Source: Pseudofabraea citricarpa | Lineage: Eukaryota > Ascomycota > Leotiomycetes > Helotiales > Dermateaceae | Assembly (NCBI GenBank): GCA_029641185.1 | Contig: JAPWGK010000027.1 | Coordinates: 372,001 to 436,000 of the forward strand | Direction: 5' to 3' | DNA: 64,000 nt | Part shown: positions 47,591 through 59,540 of the stretch, one piece after another | How positions within the stretch are numbered: the first letter of the stretch is position 1 | Layout of the letters: the number at the start of each line of letters is the position of its first letter | Translations under genes and position numbers: made by a program | Notes under the pieces: generated by a model | The model's input: the letters and a program-made list of their open reading frames with translations, nothing else | Told to the model about the DNA's origin: nothing | Database searches by the model: none

Positions 47591-48732
47591 CTACTGAGAT
47601 GCATTTGAGAGATAGCTGCGAAGAGTACCTTCTGGTACATCCTTGTACATATACGTAGGATGCCTTTCGAACAACTCCCAGGATGTATGTTTCAAGAATG
47701 ATATCTGCTCCTCTACCCACGGTTCAACCTCCTCTCGCTTAGGGAGTTCTGTCTTTTCTCCTGCCTTGATCTTCTCCATGGCAACATCGATCCTCTCTCG
47801 AAGTTTCCCTAGCTTATGAAGGAGGAAGTGGTTCTGCACAAGGGCGCCATCTTTATGTGTGGGATCCATGCTGCGAAGTGATGTTCCGCTATCATCAAGA
47901 TCCGGGTCAGTAAAGGCATATGAAGTAACCATACTGATTCTCTCGGCCGAGTTTGTTGCTCGGAGAGCTGCGTGCGGTGTATGGCAACCTTGCATCACAA
48001 CAGCTCCACCCATCTTTGCACCGCGAGCTTTCAGTATATTACCATCACCTGTTCGGATCGCTGTCTCCCCACCAACCATGGTACTTGTATCGCTTAACAT
48101 TACCACACATACGATTTGAGTCGAGTCTCGGTGCCATGAATCCGTCAAGATGTTATCATACTGTGAAGGCGGAGCAGTCGACTCCGACAATGGTCCAGAC
48201 GGCACTTCTGTCAGTTTGTAGACACCTTCAACTCCATCCGGCCCCAGTTGTACGTTGGCATGTCCAACCTCCCCTCTGCGCCCAAGAACTCGAAGTGGAA
48301 GACCGAACGCCTCGCTAATACACTTGACTGTCGCTGGATGATTCCACATACCGCTGATCCACGTTGCAGTCTGTGCAGGTTAGCTTGAGGTTGGTTCCAC
48401 AAGATGGAGACAGGTGAACATTCCTCTTCGTGGCCACTGATATAGCACGGAGCACGCTCCCAGGAGCTCAAGTGCTTGTCCAACACCTCCCTTCTCAACA
48501 AATCGCGTCTGATCATCTTCACGCCCTCCTCGGAGAATAATTGGAAAGGTTCCGTAAAACACATGTCAGGTGTAGTATTTGGCCGTGGTAATCCCAATTC
48601 TGTGAATGAGTGACGTGCTGTGGGCGGCTCAAATGCCAGATGAATTGCTGGATCGAATGGGGGCATGTCACTCGATTCCAACGGAGCGCTTGCTACAACG
48701 CTCACTGGAGGTCTTGTTGCCACTGATGTCAT
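47591..48732 (-). CDS. Fe(II)/2-oxoglutarate dioxygenase-like protein, two exons
   Basis: Exons 48412..48732 and 47591..48370 join in phase 0 to 366 residues. The 41-bp intron (donor GTCTCC, CTAAC branch, CACAG acceptor) is very short; it was chosen because it is the only GT-AG pair found that links the two coherent frames (EEECSP to TATWISGMWNHP). The core resembles the double-stranded beta-helix of fungal dioxygenase-like proteins: metal-binding HxD in DSWHRDST (H187, D189), a likely distal histidine H240 (TPHAAL) and 2-oxoglutarate-binding R251 (ERISMV). Substrate unknown; such enzymes hydroxylate or otherwise oxidise small molecules. It is divergent from the bZIP gene with about 0.5 kb between starts. 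Confidence 0.75.
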
Positions 48733-49246
48733 TTTATCGATTGTGAGTAATGGTGCTGCTCGGGAGTGTCTTGACTGTGCCTTTCAATTGTCTTTCTTTT
48801 GTAAACTTGATGCGATTGAGGGTTGTTTAAGGAAACAGAAACAGAAACAGATTGTATACTTATCAGAAATGTCACTCTCGTGTTGGCATACAACATTTGT
48901 ATGGCAATGAATGGCCAAGAGCAACTGAGAGTGGGATAGCGAAATGGTTGAAATAGATAGATAGCATGGGCAACACGATAGCCTTAACAGCCAGCTTGTT
49001 GGTGTTCGTTCCTTGTGGTGGCTGGAGCTGGCTATCGTCGGTTGTACTCCCCAAGATAAGGAAAGCGATGCTACTCCGCTTAGTCATCGTGCTAGTCCTC
49101 TTAGGGGATCGGCGGCACCCCCTCACCATGTCGTGAGAAATCTCAGGCCTCCCTTCTTTCCTAACCTAAACACAACAGCATCACCTTCAAAAACCCTCCC
49201 AGATACTGAGAACGGGTCACCAGGGCCCGTAGAAAACCATTCAGAG
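48733..49246. other. Divergent promoter region
   Basis: This lies between the starts of the dioxygenase-like gene (minus) and the bZIP gene (plus) and must hold both promoters. No specific motif was identified. Upstream exons of the bZIP gene could also lie here. Confidence 0.5.
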
Positions 49247-50072
49247 ATGCCCTCACACACCCACGACACCGTTGTCACGGCGAGACAATCAGCACAACAC
49301 TTCGTCCGACCAAGTCGCTCTACGGTCGCAGTCAAGCCACCATGGCAACACGCAGTTTAGTTGTGTGCAAGAGCCAGATTCTCAACACCGCAATGATTCG
49401 CTCGCTTTCCCACCGGACTCATCGAACCTAGACTTGTCGCTTTACTTAACTCACTCAGTCCCCAATATATTCCTCCACCCCGACTCCCTCGACTCTCTCT
49501 ACCACGAAGATACCTCCTCACAATGCATCCCAAACCAATGGCCTGCCTTCTCTAATTTACATGACAACTGGACGCTGCCCGTCCCTGATACCGAATATTT
49601 TGATATTTCCGATCCTCTCTCTACCACTACTGGTACCTATCCTGCTGCTGGATTCGAGTTCAGCCCCAACATGAACCACAAATACGACTCAAATCCCAAA
49701 TTGCAAGGTATGAAACACTTTCAAAACTTGCCGCCATTCGCTAAGGAGTATGATATAGATACTACCAGACCTACCGTTACGCAAGATCCACCGCCCTCCC
49801 AGTCCGATCGTCAATCCTATTCCGCAGACTCTCGTTCTCCAGAAACATCTCCACCCACAAGCAAAAGTACTACTGGTGCCCCTTCACGCGTAGAAAAGCG
49901 GATCAAGAACACCCAAGCCGCTCGTCGATATCGTCAAAAGCGAGTTGATCAGGTCGCTGACCTCGAGAATGCTCTCAAGGCCACTCAGAAGGAAAGAGAC
50001 GAATTGAAAGTTCGTGCTGCGAAACTGGAAGGGGAGGTGGAGGTATTGCGACAGTTGTTACGCTCGCGCTGA
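49247..50072 (+). CDS. GCN4-type bZIP transcription factor
   Basis: The long frame ending at TGA 50070-50072 closes with a basic region (RVEKRIKNTQAARRYRQKRV, containing the NTxAARRYR DNA-contact signature) followed by a leucine zipper (L at heptads in DLENALKATQ, LKVRAAKLEG, VLRQLLRSR). This matches the GCN4/CPC-1 class, which regulates amino-acid and stress responses. Upstream are acidic and Ser/Pro-rich activation-like regions. The frame itself has no ATG before its middle. A 52-bp intron 49304..49355 (acceptor CGCAG) joins it in phase 0 to an ATG exon at 49247..49303 (MPSHTHDTVVTARQSAQHF), giving 257 residues. The donor GTCCGA is weak, so the first exon is provisional; the bZIP identity is firm. 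Confidence 0.8.
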
Positions 50073-50458
50073 TGTTACTATGCCCGACAGATATGTTGTT
50101 AGTCATTGGTCTGTAGAAAATCATAATTCTTGAAACTGCATTCATTTTCAACTGCTGTTCGGACGATGTCGACTGTATGATGATCATGGGCCGGCTTGCG
50201 ACGCTCATCTCGGCAAAAGAGGTTTTCTTCATGACAGACTTATGTGTTTTGGGAACGTCTTGATCGTGGGGATGCTTACAATACTCGGATTCGTTCCGTG
50301 TCGCATGGTCATTGCTTGGTACGGGCTTGTTCATTATTGATTATTGATTCTGATTATTGATTTTTGACATGGTACAGGCTTATTATATACTCTTCTGAAG
50401 CTCGCTGTTCCACCCCTTCTTTCTTTGCCTGACAAAGCCATATTCATCCTCCCTCACA

Positions 50459-50683
50459 ATGAGTCGAATTCGACAATTCTGGTCTCAGACTCGAGTTTAC
50501 CATGAGCTGCGGCGGTGGGAGAGCGCTGTACCCATGATTGGGGTTGCACGGCACATCCCTGTCAGCATCCCCGGAACCCCGGAAGACATTTCTTTGGATG
50601 GCTTTCTTGGAAATACCCATGACTGCCCAGACAGCCAATGGCAGCAGCCGCTCGTCGGGGTGACGAGCGATGAGTCGAAATGA
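50459..50683 (+). CDS. Possible small protein, 74 residues
   Basis: The ATG at 50459 follows a pyrimidine-rich leader and a TATA-like TTATTATATACT about 75 bp upstream, a normal fungal gene start. The frame MSRIRQFWSQTRVYHELRRW runs to TGA after 74 codons, with a basic N-terminus and an acidic, polar C-terminus. No domain is recognised. The antisense strand also carries open frames, so coding status is uncertain. It is the last candidate gene before the AT-rich block. Confidence 0.4.
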   Translation: MSRIRQFWSQTRVYHELRRWESAVPMIGVARHIPVSIPGTPEDISLDGFLGNTHDCPDSQWQQPLVGVTSDESK

Positions 50684-51053
50684 TGCAGCTCGCTTAGCCA
50701 ATCCCGCGCAGTCCCAGGTTGCATTGCCAGTCCTCGCTGCTCTGTAACCATCCAATCACGCCACACATGTCTTGCGGCTTCGCTGTTGGATGTGATATGT
50801 TATGATGTTTGTTGCATGATATGATGGATTTGCCAACCGCTGTATTTGCCGATGCACCGGTTGAGGAGGAGTTGGATCCGTCGTATTTTGTATCGTTAGG
50901 TCCCTTTTGTGATGGGTTTTGTTAGGGGAAATAATGATGTACGAAGTGCCTGAGCTTTTTCAATAGAGAGGGAAAGAATAAGAGATAATACTAGTAGAAA
51001 AATTAGAAGATTATCTGCAAAAGAATTTCTTCATTCTTTAGTATAAATATAAA

Positions 51054-51078
51054 GGTTAGCCTCCGGCTAAACCAACCT
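51054..51078. repeat. GC-rich imperfect hairpin at the AT-block boundary
   Basis: GGTTAGCC at 51054-51061 and GGCTAAACC at 51065-51073 are complementary apart from one bulged A, around a three-base TCC loop. The whole lies inside a longer AGGTT...AACCT symmetry ending at 51078, and an A11 run follows near 51092. It stands out against the AT-rich surroundings and may be the end of a small degenerate transposon. Confidence 0.5.
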
Positions 51079-51540
51079 CTTAGAATATACCTAAAAAAAA
51101 AAAGAAATTATCGATTATTTTTATTTTATATTCTCCTACGACCTAATTATATAATTATTTTCGGGTTTTATTAAAATTATATAAGGGCTATAATTTGCTT
51201 ATATTTTATTATAATTATTATACTCTAGAATACTAGAATTATAATTTCCTCTTAGCTATTATATTCCTTCTAATCCTTTATAATCTCTCTCCTAATATTT
51301 ATAATATTAATAAAACTAATTTTATTTTTATCTTAATAGATATTTAATATTCTAGTTATCTTATAAAAATCTTTAATTACTTATTATAAGTAAACTTTTA
51401 TAAAAGCTAAATATTAAGAAATATTTATTTTTTTATAGTTTTAATTATTAGAAATTAAAATTAGTAGGATATTTTACTATTATATTACTAGATTAACCTA
51501 GCTTATAATTATAATAAATACTTGTTTATTAGGAGCTTTT

Positions 51541-51909
51541 TATAATAGCCTAAATAACTCTTAATAGATTACTCCGGTTATCTAAGGAATAAGTAAAAGT
51601 AAGTATATTATAGGAAGCTCTTAAATATTAGTAGACTTATTACTAGTATAAAAGAATATTATTTTAAGTTAAATATAAAGCTTTATAATCTAGGAAAACC
51701 TATCTACTTATATAAACTATCGTATTCCTATAAATTCCTTAGATCCCTTAGATTATTTAGATTATCCTAGGATCCTAATAATCCTAATAATCCTAATAAT
51801 CTAGTTATATAACCTTTAGTCGTATAACTTTCTACTTATAGTTTTTTATATATACCTCTTATACTAAGCCTTAGGCTATAAGCTATTATATAATATAATA
51901 TTTATAATA
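51541..51909 (-). repeat. 3' LTR of the gypsy element
   Basis: A 369-bp terminal repeat, partner of 57554..57922. It contains a short internal tandem of CTAATAATC units shared by both copies. Confidence 0.9.
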
Positions 51910-54359
51910 TTATCTTTTATCTAGCTTAGCGTATCCTTAAGCTTTAAAGCTAGAGTAAGGAATATTAATATTAGATTATAGCCTTTCTTTCTTTCTTATT
52001 ATAATACTTATACGTTTAAAGAAAATAATAAATAAATTAAAATTATACTCTTAGATAAATAATATTAGAGTTAAAATAATATCTTATACTTAATATAAAA
52101 AGAATAATTTAAAGTATCTTATTATTATAGGTTTTTCCTATTATTTATAATATATACGAGTTAATAATTCTATAAAATATAACGTTTATAGTCCTTTTAC
52201 CTCTAACTAAGTAAAGCTCGATTATAAGAAGAAACGCCTAATAAAGTCTTAGAATATTATTTAAGAGAAATAATAAATTACTTAAGAGGAATAATAATAA
52301 CTTTTCTTTCGTTTATTCGAATAATTTATACGATTAACCCGGATTAACAAGTAATAAGAAATATTTTATATTTATACTACTAAAATACTTTGTTATAAAC
52401 TTCTTTCCTTAAAGGAACTTAATATTATAAAAGAAGTAAAACGTATCTCCTTAGGTCTTATATAAGCCTCGCCTATTAACCTAAGTAATCTTAACCTCTT
52501 CTTTAACCCTTCGGTCGACCTTATACTAATAGCTTTATTATCTAGTTTTAATCTTTTAGATTTCTTCTAGGTAAACCTAGGTTTTAGTAATAAAACTTAT
52601 TAAATAGCTAGTAGTACTTAAGATTCCCTTTTAGCTCTTATATATTCTTAGAATATAAGTACTCCTTTTATTTAATTAAATACTTGATCTTATTATACTA
52701 ATACTAATAGTCTAAGATCTTCTTAATTTTATACTTAGCGTTTAGGTTAACTAGTTAGATTTCTATAACTAGAGCGTTTAATACTCTAGGAGATATTATT
52801 TTAAGTAATAAAACGTAAAAGACTAGATAAATATTTATTATCTTTAGTAGCTTTAGTTAATAATTAACTAGTCCTATTATCTTTTCTATAATAAACGATC
52901 TTACTTTCTTATAATCTAGCTTATTACTTAGTCTCTTTATTCTAATATTTTATTAAAGTAAGTAAATTTTTCTCTTTTTCTTAAGAGTAAATCTTATATT
53001 ATATTTTATATTATAGTATATTACTAACTTTTAGGTAATAAACTTGATATCTGCTCTTAGCTTATTATATAATACCTTAAGCTAATTAACCTAGATAATT
53101 ATTTCCTAAGATTAACTTATATTAACTAATAGTACCTAATATATAATAGGATTAAACTTATAGTTAATATAAAATAAAGAAACTCCTATAATTTTCGCGT
53201 TTATATTATTATACGTATATTATATAAGGGATAATAATTATACTTAGTTGTTTTACTTATAGTTAATATAATATTATAGATATATTTCTATTATCTAATT
53301 AATTCTTTCCGTTTATTTATTTGTTTATAGGTAGAAACTCGTAGATAACTTATATTTTACCCCTAGTAAGGTAACTAGTATTATCTAGAATTTAGATATA
53401 AATAGCTTATCTTAGTCTAAGATAATCTCCTCTAGTATTTTATAATTTATAATAACTACTTGTAAAAATACTTATATTATATTATTAGTATTATTAGCTT
53501 TAAGAAATAATATTATATACGTATATTTTATAAGCTTATTTATAATTATAACTATTAAGTTATACTTGATTTTAGTTATTAGATCTCTTAAGGGTAATAG
53601 CTTTACTATAAAGTCTAAAGCGATTAACTTCTATAGTTAAGATAGCGTACTAGGTAACTTTATAAAATTATATAAAACGTAATAGGCTATTTTATTTTAT
53701 ATATATATATTATAACCTAGTATTATATCCCTAACTATTTTTCTTATTCTAGGGAAATAATATATTCTTATAAAACGAGATATTATTTTAGTTATTCTCT
53801 AATAATCGTAAGCTAATAACTTATACTATTATCGTACGAACTTCGTTTATATATATATTAGGATATAAATCTTATCCTAGAATATTAAAAGCTCTTAATT
53901 ATTTCTTAAGAATCCTAGTCCTAATACTTATTCCTATTATTTAACTATAAGATTTTTGTTATACCTCTTATAAATATTATTTATAAATAAGTCTTACCTT
54001 AGTCGTATTATTATTATAACTTACCTAGTATTATAAACTAAGGAGTTATTATCTTTCCTAAGGATCGTATATAACTCGTATATTTTATTCTCTAGGTACT
54101 TTAGTTTCTAGCTAAGAGTATTAGCTCTAGCGTTTTTTAATCTTTTAATATATAAAATTCTAAAATTATACTAAGTAAGGATTTCTAATTATTAGACTTA
54201 TTATTAGTTTAGTTCTTTTATAGTTATAAAGTAAACGAGATTCTTATAATCTATAAATACTTATATTTAGTATTTTAATCCTACTAAGTATACTTTTTAT
54301 TCTTAAAAGATATTTATTATAATAAGTAATTTCTTATTATAAATCTTATAGTTTAGTTT

Positions 54360-54905
54360 AGCTAATAAGAGTTTCTAAGAATAATACGTAGTTAGTTATT
54401 ATCTTCCCTACTTATTAGACTAACTTAGTATAACTCTAATAGTATAATTAGACGAATCTATTTTTACTTAAATTTCTTTTTTTAGGTTAAACGAAATAAG
54501 TATTAAACTTTAAGCAAAAACTTTCTTAAGTTCCTTAAAAGTTTTATCTGCTACTAGACTTTATATAAAAGCTTTATTCTTATATATAAGCTTTATTAAA
54601 GGTATTACGATTCTCGAATAATCTTTAATAAATTATTAGTAGAAATTTATAAATCCTAAAAAGGATTATATATCCTTAATTATTCCTAGCGTATTCTAAG
54701 ATAATATTATACTTACTTTTATAGGATTTATCTTAATCCCTAAGATAATAATTATATATCCTAAGAAGATTACTTCTATAATATTAAAATAATATTTCTT
54801 AGGTTTTAATAGTAAATACGTATCTTATAATATAATAAGGACGCTAGTTATATTCTTAGTATATTATTTCTTATTCTTAGAGTATATAAGAATATTATCT
54901 AAATA
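54360..54905 (-). pseudogene. Degenerate gypsy reverse transcriptase/RNase H segment
   Basis: A single minus-strand frame, with several stops, carries the RT catalytic box (YLDN, 54905), the FLGY-to-INP stretch, a FLGFINFY-like block and RNase H IDSSNY (54458). All are multiples of three apart, so no frameshift is needed. This fixes the element as Ty3/gypsy with RT before RNase H. Confidence 0.85.
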
Positions 54906-57553
54906 ATATATATAATTAATATTAAGAAATTTCCTTAGTATATTATTTATTAACTACTAGTATATTACTAGTATATTAGTAAGTCTAAAAGATATTATAA
55001 TATACTTATAATAATTATAATATATTTTAAACGTGATTTTTTCTTTTTCTTTAGTCTTAATCCTAATAAGATTATATATTTTCCTTAGATTAAGTTAAGT
55101 AAAAATCTTAGCTCCTTATAATCTATTATATAATTCCTTAGCAAGTAGTAAGATATACTAGTTATTTTTTATAATAATATTAAGCTTCCTATAATCTACG
55201 TATAATCTTTTTATTTTATTTTTCTTTAGTACGAATATTACTAGTAATCCCTATAAGGATACTAACTCTCTAATAAATCCCTTTTTTAGATTTATATTAA
55301 TATATTCCTTAAGTATTTTTAATTAGTTTACAAGTAATATATATATTAGCTTAAATATTAGCTTCGTATTATCTACTACTAGTATCTTATAATCTTATAG
55401 CTAGTATTAAGGTAAGGTCTTAATACCTAGTTTCTCCTTAAATAAGTTATTAAATTATTTATACTCTAATAATACTATCTTATCTGTTAGTAGATCTTTT
55501 ATTATATTAGTATCTTAATTTCTAGAAGTAATATTAACTTCTCTTAGATCTTTTATAGCTTTTTATAGTATATAATTATATTAGTTAAAATATATTTGAC
55601 TTTACCTCTAATCTATTATAAGGTTATATTATTTAATCTATAGTAGTCCTAGGATTACCTAGTATTACCTAATATTTATAATATTAAACTAGATTATTTT
55701 TATATATCTCGCTTTATTAAGTATTATATTAGGTTTCGTCCTAATATTTATTTATCTATCTTAATAGGATACTATTAATCTATTAATAATAATAAGGTTA
55801 TAGGGTTTTATATTAACCTTAGTTTCGAACCTATAAAATAATATTATATCTAATAATATAAAATTCCTTATAGCTTCTAAGTTAATTATAGCTATAACTA
55901 GCTTTCTTATAATCTTTACTCTTATTATAAGCTACTTATAACTTTTTATAATATATAACTCTTGCTAAGTTTTCTTCTATTACTTATAATAGTATCTATT
56001 AACTATATATTTCTATAGTTAATACTAGTTATTATTAACTATAACTTAGTATATATATTTTTCTTAAGAGCTTTAGTCTTAGGATTTCCTCTTTTTAAAA
56101 TATTATCGTCTTTCCCTAACTAATTCTTAGATAATATAATCTTAGCTAATATTATTTACCTTTTATAGGTTACCTAACTCTAGGCTAGCTTCTTACTAGG
56201 GTTATTCTCTAATAAAATATATATACGTTTTACTAGTCTCTTATTATAACTATCTAATTTACTAATACTCTAAGTACTAGACCTTATAAGTTTTACCTAC
56301 TTATAAACTATTATCTTATATAAGTAGTTTATAATATAAGATTTTATTCCTAATAGATTTTTATATATACTAGTATATTTAATCTCTTTTAATAGGCTTA
56401 TAAAAAAGAACTTCCTAAAGTTTTTTATCCTAGGGTAATTATTAACTAGTATCTTTTATATTACTTAGTTCTAGTAATACGGACCGTTTATTTTATTCTA
56501 ACTAATCGTTTATATCTCCCTAATTAAAGTCTATTACTTCTAGGTCAATTTAAGTATAAATCTTTTTTTACTTAAGTTCCTCTAGTATTATTACCCTTTT
56601 AATTATAGTAACTTATTTTATAGTAGCTTTTACTTACCTCTAGCCTTATTAGCCTTTGTTATTCTTATAGTATAATAATATAATATACCCTAATAGATTA
56701 TATTTAAAATATAATTTCTTATCTTAGCGTTTATTTATCTCTTACCTAAAAGGTTACTTTTTTCCCTTAAAGTTTATTATATCTAATTTTATAGGTTAGG
56801 GCTAGTAGCTCTTAGGTTATAGCTTCTAGTATTATCTTATATAAATCTTCTTTCTTTTTATAATCCTTTTAAAGTATTAATTATTAATCTTAATTACTTT
56901 TATAATTATTTCTTATAGATTATTAGGCTTATTAGACTAAGTAATCTTATCTTTAATATAATTCTTAAGGCCTTAATAATATCTGGCCTTAAGTATTATA
57001 TTATCCTAGTTTATTTTTGTTATATATTATTAAAATTTAGTCGTATAATTTGTAGCCGACTTATATTACTTAATTTACGATAAATATACTTCTATTATCT
57101 TCTCTAGGTTAATATCCCTAAAGACTTATTTAATATTATTACTAAATCCTTATATTATAATAAATAATACCTAGGTTACCTTTTTCGTACTAGTAGTATA
57201 TCTTCCTTTAGAGTTCTTAGTTATTAAGAAGTTTACTAGGAAAAAACTAATTTAGTTAAAAGTTTATTCTCTTAAGAGTATTATTATCTATAAGACTTAT
57301 TTTATCTTATTCTTAAACTTATTTTTGTTAAAGAGTATATAGATCTTTACCTAGGCTAGGAATTATACTAGGCGTCTACGATTATTACTAAAGGTTTTAG
57401 GTATTATAACCCTAAGCTAGTTTTCTTCCTTCTTAGCTATAAGAGTAATAGTTATTACCTTAGGCTCTAGAGATTTAACTTTACTTATACGCTCGTTTAT
57501 AAGAGTTATATTACTTCTTATAAGTTAATATCTTTTAAAGGTAATACTTAAAA

Positions 57554-57922
57554 TATAATAACTTAAATAACCCTTAATAGATTATTCTAGTTATCTAGGG
57601 AATAAGTAAAAGTAAGTATATTATAGGAAGCTCTTAAGTATTAGTAGACCTATTACTAGTATAAAAGAATATTATTTTAAGTTAAGTATAAAGCTTTATA
57701 ATCTAGGAAAACTTATCTACTTATATAAACTATCGTATTCTTATAAATCCCTTAGATCTCTTAGATTATTTAGATTATCCTAGGATCCTAATAATCCTAA
57801 TAATCCTAATAATCTAGTTATATAACCTTTAATCGTATAACTTTCTACTTATAATTCTTTATATATACCTCTTATACTAAGCCTTAGGCTATAAGCTATT
57901 ATATGATATAACGTTTATAATA
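57554..57922 (-). repeat. 5' LTR of the gypsy element
   Basis: A 369-bp terminal repeat matching 51541..51909 base for base in length. CTTTT directly follows at 57923. Confidence 0.9.
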
Positions 57923-58116
57923 CTTTTTACTTAATATAATATATAATACTTTATTAAATTAAAATATTTAAACGATTAATTTAAATTATATAACCTTAAA
58001 ATTTAATATTAGGTAATATATAATAAGAGAATATTTAATTATTAGGTAATATAAATAAAGAAAATATTTAAATATAACTAGTTAAATTTAATTAGTTTTA
58101 ATTTATTTAATTATTT

Positions 58117-58336
58117 TATTAAAAGGTAATATAAATAATAGTAAATAATAAAATATTATTACTAATAATTATAAAAGATATAAAGTATATACGATTATAA
58201 GAATTATATATATATCTTCTAGATTAATAGTTAATTCGTTCTAGTATTATATATATAAATATATATAATTATATAACTATTTATATATAAAAGATATAAT
58301 ATTAATTAATAGTTTATTATCTGCTTATTTCTAATA
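58117..58336 (-). repeat. 3' LTR of the copia element
   Basis: A 220-bp terminal repeat, partner of 63685..63904; TATTT precedes it at 58112-58116. Confidence 0.88.
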
Positions 58337-58639
58337 CTCTTACTTAGGAAATATAATATTAATTACTTATACTTTTATTAACCTATTAAATCGTAAATAT
58401 TATACTCTAGGAATAATTATACTAAGAAATACTTCTACTACTTTTAATAACTTTAATCTAGATATTATTAAACTCTTACTTAAACTTAACCTTTAAGCCT
58501 AATAAGCTCTTAGTTATAAATAAGCCTAGCTAGTTAGTAATAAACTTAGTATATTTAACCTTTTATAATCTTTTAGTAAAGTTATTTACTAGTATCTTAT
58601 TAGTTAGGATATATATTATATTAATACGTTTTTATTCCT

Positions 58640-59540
58640 AGAGATCGTAAATATAATAATAATATATATTAATATACTTAAATCGTTTATAAAGATATAA
58701 GTTCTTAACTAAAACTATAACTCCTTAGTTATTTTTATAAATATCTACTATTATTAGGTTATCCCTAATATATTACTAATATCTTATATCTTATAATACT
58801 TATATTATTTATTAGCTTATTTTTATTATATTTAATATAAATATATATTCGGATTTAATACTTAATATTACTACTAATTATTATTTCTTATTCCCCTAGT
58901 AGATAAGTTTATTATAAAATATTCTAATATATCTAAATATATTCTTTTAATTATTCTTTTAATTTGCCTAATTTATATTAAAGTAAAATATTAGTTTTCC
59001 TCCTAGTTATATAAGATAATCTTAATTTATTTTATTAGGCGAATTAAATAAGATTTTATAAGGGTTATAATAAAGCTAATACTAGATTATTAATATTAGA
59101 TATTATTTTATTTCTCTTATAATAATCGAATAATATTTACTTAGATTCCTTATATATTAGCTTAAGAATCCGAGTACTTAGGTTATATCTAGACGTATAT
59201 AAGTTATAATATATATATAGCTTCTTACTTATTATTAGTAAGTAATCTTATCGATTTATTAATTCTTAGGTTATAAGAGCTATAAGTTATTTACGTTTAT
59301 AATTAAAATTATCTTTTTTTTATAAGTAATATAAGAAATATTAAATCTTTTTAGTATCTTTTAAAGATACTAAGTTTAATTAAGATATATAATATAATTT
59401 TTTATATTCCTAGTAATTCGTATACTAAGGAATATCTTAATCTCTCCTAAGTCTTTAGTATTAAACTACTTATAAAAAGTATTAAAAAATTATTCGTATT
59501 ATTTTATATATAAAATAACTATAATAATATTATTAATATA
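58640..59540 (-). pseudogene. Degenerate copia reverse transcriptase/RNase H segment
   Basis: The minus-strand frame from 59540 contains YINNIIIV (RT catalytic box) and, 264 codons later in the same phase, the RNase H motif corresponding to DNQGA...KHID. Stops interrupt it throughout, as expected after RIP of CAA/CAG/TGG codons. Confidence 0.8.

Larger units (their letters stand above)
51541..57922 (-). mobile_element. Full-length Ty3/gypsy LTR retrotransposon, RIP-inactivated
   Basis: Two 369-bp direct repeats (51541..51909 and 57554..57922) align without indels at a constant offset of 6,013 bp and differ by transitions. CTTTT lies immediately outside both ends (51536-51540 and 57923-57927), a 5-bp target duplication. 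The termini TA...TA fit TG...CA after RIP. The element, 6,382 bp, reads on the minus strand. One pol frame shows reverse transcriptase YLDNILIYSKNK (54905..54870), then FLGYIIIILGIKINPIKV, and RNase H IDSSNYTIRVILS near 54458, all in phase but interrupted by stops. The second Asp of YxDD is Asn, as expected from a G-to-A RIP change. It cannot encode active proteins. A pyrimidine-rich tract beside 51909 could be the polypurine tract. Confidence 0.92.
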
